From NCBI GenBank assembly GCA_963843805.1, contig CAWJLY010000001.1:558001-622000 (forward strand): DNA of 64,000 bases, given 5' to 3'. This DNA is from Ideonella_A sp963843805 (GTDB lineage Bacteria; Pseudomonadota; Gammaproteobacteria; Burkholderiales; Burkholderiaceae_C). The position numbers and the translations under genes were made by a program. Position 1 is the stretch's first letter; every line of letters starts with the position of its first letter. The notes beneath the pieces are model-generated. The model worked only from the letters and a program-made list of their open reading frames with translations. It was not told the origin of the DNA and made no database searches. Below, in pieces: positions 57,666-64,000 of this stretch.

Positions 57666-57683
57666 CCCGCCGGCCCCGGCGGG
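57666..57683. terminator. GC-rich hairpin after the peptide gene
   Basis: CCCGCCGGCCCCGGCGGG is a near-perfect palindrome that folds into a 7-8 bp stem, 39 bp after the peptide stop and just before the convergent gene end. There is no T-run, so it could stabilise the short mRNA or terminate weakly. Confidence 0.4.
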
Positions 57684-57705
57684 ATCGGTCTCCCCGCGCA
57701 ACTTC

Positions 57706-58616
57706 TCATCCCGGTACCCGAATCGTCTCGACGGAAACCGTGATCTGAATCTGCTTGCGAGTCCTCGGCATCCGGATCCGGGTGGTGAGTTCGGGATCGA
57801 AAAAATCCTTGAACAATGGTGGCCGCGCGGATTTGAATATGTCGTCGAAATTGTCGATCAACGATGAACCGCCGGCAAAGGCAAGTTCTTCCGGGTGTGC
57901 AATCGACTGGACCACGCAGGGCACATGCGTGAATCCGGCTGAGCGCAGCGCAAATGCGCGGTGGTATCCGTTATTGAGCACCATGCGTTTGCCGAGCCGG
58001 ACGGCGTTCAGGTGGCGGGCTCCGAAGCCCACCGTGATCGCGACTGCCTGCTTGCGCATATCCATTGGATGTCAACAGGGTCTGGGCTGTTGTGTCGTTG
58101 ATCAGGCGCGGGGAGTAGGCCCTGCAGATCGGACAAGTCGGACTGAAAGACAAATTTTCCGCGCGCCGATCGGGTCTGTGAAATGGCCGGCGCATGCGGT
58201 TCCAGCGGCAGACAGATCCCGAACGCAGCCGTTTCGCGGCCTTCGTCGCCGGCAGCAGCCAGGATCTGATCGAATTTCGCCGAGTGATCGAGCAAGACGT
58301 GCTGCTGGCAGATCACCAGCCGATCGAGTTCGATCAGTCCGAACGCGATCGGCAGGTTGCTGAAGACCTGCTGGAAATCCGCCGCCGCCGTCAATTGGTC
58401 GATCCAAGGCGCCATGGCAGTCGGAATCGGCTCGATGCCGACCAGATCGGCCTGCCCAGCCTCGCTCTGCGCCAGCCCTTCATAATGCCGGGCCGCGGCA
58501 CGCCACTGATCGATCAGTCGGGCCTCGTCGGCATCCTCCCCATCAATCGCACGCCTCTTCACATGATCCACGTAACTGGCAAGCGGCGGCACGCCAAGCA
58601 GATGCAGCTCGGTCAT
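57706..58616 (-). CDS. Protein with ParB/sulfiredoxin-like motif, frame broken
   Basis: About 300 residues when a frame break near 58065-58110 is bridged. The N-terminal half (MTELHLLGVPPLASYVDHVK; ARLIDQWRAAARHYEGLAQS; FSNLPIAFGLIELDRLVICQ) is mixed alpha/beta and not recognised. The C-terminal half has AVRLGKRMVLNNGYHRAFAL, then RSAGFTHVPCVVQ, which resembles the GxHRxxAxxxxG..vP motif of ParB-type nuclease and sulfiredoxin folds. It is convergent with the double-glycine peptide gene and divergent from the export genes. A role in immunity or modification is possible but not shown. Confidence 0.6.
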
Positions 58617-58745
58617 AGTCGTCGATTCGACAGTCTGATTGGCGGCCAAGGGCAACTCCTGTTGACGATAACTGCGAGCTTAACGTGCTCTGCCCGCCCT
58701 GAGAAAGCGGCTGTGGTCGGGTGATGAACGACGACCAGCCATCGA

Positions 58746-60167
58746 ATGCGAACCCTGGGGCGGTCGGGACCGTCGAATCCCGATGGAACCGGTCCAGTCC
58801 CGGGTGACGGCAATCGCGCGACACGCGGCGACGGAGCCAGCCTGGATTTGGCCGAACTTCAAGCCGATGGCCCCGCTTCCGATCTGGTCGAAGCCGAGCC
58901 ACAGCCGCTGTTCCGCAATGAAGTGATCGAGGCCCGACGCAGCCAATGGCTGGGGCCTGTCCTGCTCACGCCGCGGCCCTCGTACCGCCTGTTCACCGGG
59001 CTGGCCATCCTGGGCATCATGGCGGTCTCGGCCCTGCTCGGGCTGGGCGAATTCACCCGCAAGGCCAATGTCAACGGATGGCTGGTTCCCGACAAAGGTC
59101 TGGCGCAGGTTTTCGCTCCGCAGCCGGGCGTCGTCACCGAGGTTTTTCACCAGGAAGGCGAACAGGTCAGCGCGGGTGCACCATTGGTGGCCTTGTCGGC
59201 CGAACGGCAAAGTGGGGTCGAATCGGGCGGCACCGAAGCCGAGATTGCTCGTTCGATCGATTCTCGCAAGAACAGCCTCGAGTCCGAGATCGCGCAGCAG
59301 GATCGGTTGCTGGCGCAGCAGCGCCGCAGCCTCGCCCGGCGGCTGGCGGCGATACGCTCGGAGATCGAACAGTTCAACCGTGAGCTGAAGGTCCAGCAGT
59401 CACGCGCCGAGCTGGCGACCCGATCGGCCGACCGGATGCGCGATCTCGGCGCGCAGGGCTTTGCGTCGAAGATGCAGATCCAGCAGCAGGAAGAGAATGA
59501 GCTCGAACAGCGAGGCCGCTCCCGGACACTCGAGCGACTGCGCGGTGAACGTGAACGCGATCTGGCGGGCCTGCAGGCCGAGTACGACGATCTCCCCTTC
59601 AAGATCGGATCTCAGGTGGCGGGCTTGAAACGCGGCATCGCCGAACTCGACCAGGACCTGGCGAACTCGCAGGCGCGGCGGCGGATCCTGGTCTCCGCTC
59701 CGAGCGCCGGCACCGTCAGCACCTTGCAGGTACACCCGGGCAGCAGCGCCAATGCCACGACGCCGCTGTTGAGCATCTTGCCGGAAGACTCCAAACTCGA
59801 GGCGCAGCTGTTCACGCCCAGCCGTTCGATCGGCTTCATCAAGGTCGGGCAAAAAGTGTTGCTGCGTTATCAGGCCTTCCCTTATCAAAAATTCGGCCAT
59901 CACGAGGGAACGGTCAAGACGGTGTCGATGACGGCGATCAGTCCGAACGAACTGCCACCACAACTGTCGCGCTTGACCAGTCTGACCGCCAGCGGCGAAC
60001 CGCTGTATCGCATCACCGTGTCGCTGGACGCGCAGTCGATCAATGCCTATGGTCAGTCGCAGGCGTTGCATCCAGGCATGCAGCTTGAATCGGACATCCT
60101 GCTCGAACGTCGCAAGCTCTACGAATGGCTGCTCGAACCGTTGTTTACGCTGACCGGAAAACTTTGA
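58746..60167 (+). CDS. HlyD-family periplasmic adaptor of a peptide exporter
   Basis: 473-residue membrane fusion protein of the CvaA/HlyD type, which joins an inner-membrane ABC transporter to an outer-membrane channel. An N-terminal polar part of 55 residues is followed by NEVIEARRSQWLGPVLLTPR, typical of this subtype, and one membrane helix (about residues 82-102). The biotinyl-lipoyl half motif is QVFAPQPGVVTEVFHQEGEQ, a long coiled coil spans about residues 150-300, and the second half motif ILVSAPSAGTVSTLQVHPGS closes the domain. Three bases separate it from the ABC transporter gene. The true start may be later than 58746, since the first 50 residues are not conserved-looking. Confidence 0.9.
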   Translation: MRTLGRSGPSNPDGTGPVPGDGNRATRGDGASLDLAELQADGPASDLVEAEPQPLFRNEVIEARRSQWLGPVLLTPRPSYRLFTGLAILGIMAVSALLGLGEFTRKANVNGWLVPDKGLAQVFAPQPGVVTEVFHQEGEQVSAGAPLVALSAERQSGVESGGTEAEIARSIDSRKNSLESEIAQQDRLLAQQRRSLARRLAAIRSEIEQFNRELKVQQSRAELATRSADRMRDLGAQGFASKMQIQQQEENELEQRGRSRTLERLRGERERDLAGLQAEYDDLPFKIGSQVAGLKRGIAELDQDLANSQARRRILVSAPSAGTVSTLQVHPGSSANATTPLLSILPEDSKLEAQLFTPSRSIGFIKVGQKVLLRYQAFPYQKFGHHEGTVKTVSMTAISPNELPPQLSRLTSLTASGEPLYRITVSLDAQSINAYGQSQALHPGMQLESDILLERRKLYEWLLEPLFTLTGKL

Positions 60168-60170
60168 TCG

Positions 60171-62405
60171 ATGGATTTTCTCGGCAATCTACGTTTCGGG
60201 CTGCGACAGGAAGTTCCGATGGTGCTGCAGACCGAGGCCGCGGAGTGCGGGCTGGCCTGCCTGGCGATGATCGCCGCCTATCACCATGCCGGCATCGATT
60301 TGGCCGAGATGCGACGGCGATTCGGTGTTTCGCTCAAAGGATCGCGTCTTTCGGATCTGACCAAGGTCGCCGACCGGCTCGATCTGGCGCCCCGCCCACT
60401 GCGTCTCGAACTCGATGAACTCGACCAGCTGCAGATGCCCTGCGTGCTGCACTGGGACCTGAATCACTTCGTGGTCCTGGTCGCCGTACGAGGCAACCAG
60501 GTGCTGATCCACGATCCGGCGCTGGGCCAGCGCCGGTTGAGCCTGAAGCAGGTATCGATTCACTTCTCCGGCGTGGCGCTCGAGGTGTCGCCGACCCATC
60601 GCTTCAAGCCGCTCGCCGCACCACCGCGGCTCAAGCTCAGCGAGGTTGTCGGTCGCGTCGTCGGCTTCAAGCGATCGCTCGGCCAGCTGTTTGCGCTCGC
60701 CTTGGCGATCGAGGTCTTCGCGCTGCTTCAGCCGTTCTTCATGCAACTGGTGGTCGACAACGCGCTGGTCAGTGCCGACCGCGACCTGCTGCTGACGCTT
60801 GCGCTCGGTTTCGGGCTGCTGATGCTGGTGCAGCTGTCGTTTTCGATCATGCGGGCCTGGATGCTGATGGTTCTGTCGTCGACGCTGAAGCTGCAAGGGA
60901 GAAGCAACCTTTTCAGTCACCTGCAGACCTTGTCGGCCTCGTTCTTCGAGTCGCGGCAGCTCGGCGACATCGTGTCGCGCTTTGGTTCGATAGACATCAT
61001 CCAGCGCGCCATGACGACCGATCTGGTCGAAGCGTTGCTCGACGGCCTGATGGCCAGTCTCACGTTGGTCATCATGTTCCTGCTGAGCCCGGGCATCACG
61101 CTGGTGGTGCTGGCGGCCACACTGATCTACGGGGCGATCCGCTGGGCGCTCTACGCACCATTGCGCGACGCCTCGATGGAAACGATCGTCTGGGCTGCCC
61201 GTCGGGATACCCACTTCCTGGAGAGCGTGCGGGCGATCCGCACCATCAAGTTGCTCGGCGGGCAGGACGTGCGCCGTGCCCACTGGATGAACCTGCTGGT
61301 CGAGACCATCAACCGTGACCTGACGACGCAAAAACTGCGGCTGGGGTTTCGGGTCGCCAACGGCTTGTTGCAGGGCACGCTGACGATCCTGGTGGTCTGG
61401 ATGGCGGCCCTGCTGGTGCTCGGCAACGTCTTTTCGGTCGGCATGATGCTGGCCTTCATCGCCTACAAGAGCCAGTTCACCAGCCGCATCAGCGCACTGA
61501 TCGACACCGGCGTCGATCTGCGGATGCTGCGCCTGCACAGTGAACGACTCGCAGACATCGTGCTGACACCGCCGGAGGAGACCCGTGCGCTGCGCGACCC
61601 CGATGAAATCCATCCATCTCTCAGCATCGGCAACCTCAACTTTCGGTACGGCGAAGGCGACGCGTGGGTGTTGCGTGACATCAGCTTCAGCATCGCAGCC
61701 GGCGAGTCCGTCGCGATCGTGGGTGCCTCGGGTTGCGGCAAGACGACACTGCTCAAGTTGATGAGCAGCCTGATCGCGCCGACCAGCGGCGAAATCCGCG
61801 TCGGCGGTGAGCCGCTGTCGCATGTCGGCCTCGATGCCTATCGCAGCATCATCGGGGTGGTGCTTCAGGACGACCAATTGCTGGCAGGATCGATCGCTGA
61901 CAACATCTGCTTCTTCGCGCCGCAACCTGATCGCTCGCTGATCGAGCGCAGTGCACGCCAGGCGGCCATCCATGCCGAGATCGTTGCGATGCCGATGGGA
62001 TACGAATCGCTGATGGGCGACATGGGCTCATCGGTTTCGGGCGGTCAGAAGCAGCGGATACTGCTCGCTCGTGCGTTGTATCGGAAGCCCAGAATCCTGC
62101 TGCTCGATGAGGCGACCAGCCACCTCGACGTCTCGCTCGAGCAGGCGGTCAACCAGTCGGTTCGCGATACTCAGATCACCCGCATCATCGTTGCCCACCG
62201 TCCCGAGACCATTCGTTCTGCACAAAGAGTGATCACGCTTCGCGATGGCCGGATCGAAAGCGACGTGCGCAATGATCAAACGGTGAACCAGACCGCCAAC
62301 AAAACCGAACTGCTGGAATCAACGACTCCACCGGTTGTCGCCAACGCGGCCTCATCGCCCAGCGACGACGACGGGCTACCCGGCTGGCAGGACACGGCCT
62401 GGTAA
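60171..62405 (+). CDS. Peptidase-containing ABC transporter (C39 domain)
   Basis: 744 residues. It cuts the leader after the double glycine and exports the core peptide. The N-terminal C39 peptidase has its triad intact: Cys26 in QTEAAECGLACLAMIA, His99 in LHWDLNHFVVLVAV, Asp115 in IHDPALGQRRL. Six membrane helices follow (about residues 170-450), then the nucleotide-binding domain with Walker A GASGCGKT (residues 518-525), signature VSGGQ (622-626) and Walker B ILLLDEATSHLD. The C-terminal 45 residues are polar and extra to the domain. The closest types are CvaB/RaxB exporters of class II microcins. No TolC-like gene is in the window; a shared one is usual. Uninterrupted frame. Confidence 0.95.
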   Translation: MDFLGNLRFGLRQEVPMVLQTEAAECGLACLAMIAAYHHAGIDLAEMRRRFGVSLKGSRLSDLTKVADRLDLAPRPLRLELDELDQLQMPCVLHWDLNHFVVLVAVRGNQVLIHDPALGQRRLSLKQVSIHFSGVALEVSPTHRFKPLAAPPRLKLSEVVGRVVGFKRSLGQLFALALAIEVFALLQPFFMQLVVDNALVSADRDLLLTLALGFGLLMLVQLSFSIMRAWMLMVLSSTLKLQGRSNLFSHLQTLSASFFESRQLGDIVSRFGSIDIIQRAMTTDLVEALLDGLMASLTLVIMFLLSPGITLVVLAATLIYGAIRWALYAPLRDASMETIVWAARRDTHFLESVRAIRTIKLLGGQDVRRAHWMNLLVETINRDLTTQKLRLGFRVANGLLQGTLTILVVWMAALLVLGNVFSVGMMLAFIAYKSQFTSRISALIDTGVDLRMLRLHSERLADIVLTPPEETRALRDPDEIHPSLSIGNLNFRYGEGDAWVLRDISFSIAAGESVAIVGASGCGKTTLLKLMSSLIAPTSGEIRVGGEPLSHVGLDAYRSIIGVVLQDDQLLAGSIADNICFFAPQPDRSLIERSARQAAIHAEIVAMPMGYESLMGDMGSSVSGGQKQRILLARALYRKPRILLLDEATSHLDVSLEQAVNQSVRDTQITRIIVAHRPETIRSAQRVITLRDGRIESDVRNDQTVNQTANKTELLESTTPPVVANAASSPSDDDGLPGWQDTAW

Positions 62406-62452
62406 GCCTGTCACTGGCCGGAATCGGCTCTTGGCAGGCAACTGGTGCCGGC

Positions 62453-62719
62453 TCAGCGGCTTCCCTGATCGGGCAGTTCGATTTTCACCTCGAGCACTTC
62501 CAGATCGTCCTGTCGCTCGACGCTGACCTTGATGTCGTTGGCACTGATCGATACATATTTCGAGATCACCGCCACCAGTTCGCGCTGCAGCGCTGGCAGA
62601 TAGTCGGGCTGGCCGGCCCGGTTTCCGCTGCGCTCGTGAGCGAGGATGATCTGCAGCCTTTCCTTGGCGACACTGGCCGACTTCTTCTTTTCACCGAGCA
62701 GGAATGAGAACAGAGACAT
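62453..62719 (-). CDS. minE: Cell division topological specificity factor MinE
   Basis: 88-residue protein that drives pole-to-pole oscillation of MinCD. MSLFSFLLGEKKKSASVAKE is the membrane-binding start, ERLQIILAHERSG is the MinD-contact helix, and YLPALQRELVAVISKYVSIS leads to the dimer domain. Start at 62719, which is four bases after the minD stop. Confidence 0.96.
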   Translation of the reverse strand: MSLFSFLLGEKKKSASVAKERLQIILAHERSGNRAGQPDYLPALQRELVAVISKYVSISANDIKVSVERQDDLEVLEVKIELPDQGSR

Positions 62720-62723
62720 CAGC

Positions 62724-63539
62724 TCATCTCCCACCGAACATGCGCTTGAAGAATCCGGCCTTCACCGGGTCGGTGAAGCGCATCGGCTTTTCTTCGCCGA
62801 GAAATCGCGCAATCACGTCCTTGTAGGCCTCGGACACATCGGTGCCTTCGTTGTGAATCGCCGGTACACCGTGATTGGATGCCTGCAACACCGTCTCCGA
62901 CTCGGGGATCACGCCAATCAGCGGAATGCGCAGGATCTCCTGGATATCGCCCAGCGACAACATGTGGCCGTCTTCGACACGGCCCGGGTTGTAGCGGGTG
63001 ATCAGCAGGTGTTCCTTGACCGGTTCTTCGCGGTTGATCGCACGGCGCGTCTTCGAGGCCAGCATGCCGAGGATGCGGTCGGAATCGCGAACGCTCGACA
63101 CTTCGGGGTTGGTCACCACCAACGCCTCGTCGGCGAAATGCATGGCCAGCAAGGCACCCGATTCGATGCCGGCCGGGGAATCGCAGATGATGTATTCAAA
63201 ACCCATCTCGCCCAGATCGGCGAGGATCTTCTCGATGCCATCTTTGGTCAGCGCGTCCTTGTCACGCGTCTGTGAGGCCGGCAACACATACAACTTGTCG
63301 ACCTGCTTGTCCTTGATCAGGGTCTGATTCAGGTTGGCTTCGCCGTTGATCACGTTGATCAGGTCGTAGACAACGCGTCGCTCGCAACCCATGATCAGGT
63401 CGAGGTTGCGCAGGCCGACGTCGAAGTCGATCACTGCGGTCTTCAATCCGCGAAGCGCCAGACCTGAGGCAAAGCTGGCACTGGTGGTGGTCTTGCCGAC
63501 CCCGCCTTTGCCTGAAGTCACGACGATGATTCGGGCCAT
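62724..63539 (-). CDS. minD: Septum site-determining ATPase MinD
   Basis: 271 residues. The deviant Walker A KGGVGKTTTSASFA, DFDVGLRNLDLIMGCERRVV, ICDSPAGIESGALLAMHFAD and the C-terminal amphipathic membrane helix (VKAGFFKRMFGG) are all in place. The ATG at 63539 starts MARIIVVTSGKGGVGKTT. It lies about 105 bp after minC on the same strand. Confidence 0.97.
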   Translation of the reverse strand: MARIIVVTSGKGGVGKTTTSASFASGLALRGLKTAVIDFDVGLRNLDLIMGCERRVVYDLINVINGEANLNQTLIKDKQVDKLYVLPASQTRDKDALTKDGIEKILADLGEMGFEYIICDSPAGIESGALLAMHFADEALVVTNPEVSSVRDSDRILGMLASKTRRAINREEPVKEHLLITRYNPGRVEDGHMLSLGDIQEILRIPLIGVIPESETVLQASNHGVPAIHNEGTDVSEAYKDVIARFLGEEKPMRFTDPVKAGFFKRMFGGR

Positions 63540-63645
63540 CTGGAAAATTCCTTTTGATTTGTATTTCAGTTCGAGCCGGCAAGCCGCGCTGTTCACCGCC
63601 GAGCGGCGCGCATGACGTGTGGCAGATGGCGGGTCGGCGACGTGC

Positions 63646-64000
63646 TCACGGCTTCAAGGACTCGATCACCAGTTTGTCGTCGCGCAGCAGCACTTGCGCT
63701 GCCTTGCCACGGACCTCGTCGGGCAACGGGTTCTCCGCGGTGCGATAGACGCCGGCGATGGATATCAATTCGGCCTCCAGGCAGCTGGCATAGATGCGTG
63801 CCTCGGTATTGCCGCGCGCCCCCGCAATCGCCTTGCCACGCAACGGTGCGTAAACATGAATGCTGCCATCGGCGATCAATTCGGCACCGAAGTTGACCAT
63901 CGCCAGCACGACCAGATCGCCGCCTTTTGCATAAACCTGCTGGCCCGAACGCAAGGGCTTGTCGACGATGATTGCAGGAACCGGCGTCGGCACCTCCCTG
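63646..64000 (-). CDS. minC: Septum site-determining protein MinC, C-terminal part, cut by window edge
   Basis: Division inhibitor, partner of MinD. The C-terminal beta-helix domain is visible: LRSGQQVYAKGGDLVVLAMV, NFGAELIADGSIHVYAPLRG, AIAGARGNTEARIYASCLEA and LISIAGVYRTAENPLP. The N-terminal FtsZ-contact domain lies beyond the right edge. First gene of the minCDE operon. Confidence 0.95.
   Translation of the reverse strand, partial: REVPTPVPAIIVDKPLRSGQQVYAKGGDLVVLAMVNFGAELIADGSIHVYAPLRGKAIAGARGNTEARIYASCLEAELISIAGVYRTAENPLPDEVRGKAAQVLLRDDKLVIESLKP

Noticed and set aside
60189..61973. Minus-strand ORF of 594 codons
   Set aside because: Antisense of the C39 ABC transporter, whose own frame has all expected motifs; the antisense product is a His/Gln/Arg-rich shadow.

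Overview
The window looks like chromosomal DNA of a high-GC betaproteobacterium, most likely in or near the Burkholderiales. The reasons are a Bug-type tripartite-tricarboxylate receptor, the block anmK-erpA-bactofilin-coiled-coil membrane protein-rpsI-rplM, a divergent gspC next to gspG-N, two pqiA-type genes upstream of pqiB/pqiC, and minCDE. The placement rests on gene content and order only. No rRNA, tRNA, CRISPR array, intact insertion sequence or phage was recognised.

Layout: 1-2143 holds a partial OsmC-family gene and ilvA. 2129-14161 is a type II secretion locus, gspC (reverse) then gspGHIJKLMNDEF, invaded by three small palindromic elements that share a core sequence. 14162-15520 is a 27-bp tandem repeat array and a Lon-like AAA ATPase. 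15537-25347 carries fadE, a pqiA/pqiA-pqiB/pqiC lipid-transport operon, two unrecognised proteins, a 5'-nucleotidase and a Crp/Fnr regulator. 25494-34318 is one operon: an acyl-CoA synthetase, a complete Liv-type ABC importer (livG, livH, livM, binding protein, livF), a small protein and a phenylacetate-CoA-ligase-like enzyme, which together suggest uptake and CoA activation of an organic acid. 34369-46817 is mostly housekeeping: Bug receptor, tyrS, M23 peptidase, anmK, erpA, bactofilin, rpsI, rplM, GNAT enzyme, srkA, htpG. 47038-50580 pairs a Gly/Ala-rich exported protein and a subtilase with a divergent ECF sigma/anti-sigma pair. 50605-57265 is an antiporter, a second CoA ligase, a beta-lactamase-fold hydrolase, a class II aldolase, the relic of a third CoA ligase, and a glutaryl-CoA-dehydrogenase-like gene. 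62453-64000 is minE, minD and the end of minC.

The most interesting part is 57454-62405. A 57-codon gene encodes a peptide with a microcin V-like double-glycine leader and a very basic core built of Xaa-Lys-Ser triplets. About 1.1 kb downstream lie an HlyD-type adaptor and an ABC transporter with an intact C39 leader-peptidase domain. A gene with a ParB/sulfiredoxin-like motif sits between them on the other strand. This reads as a self-contained export system for an unusual Lys/Ser-repeat peptide.

Caution: about 18 genes are split by single-base frame breaks although the protein continues in the next frame, including conserved genes such as livH, gspD, ilvA and anmK. Where checked, the break is an extra base in a short run. 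This pattern fits uncorrected sequencing indels better than gene decay, so these genes are annotated as single CDS features with the break positions given.
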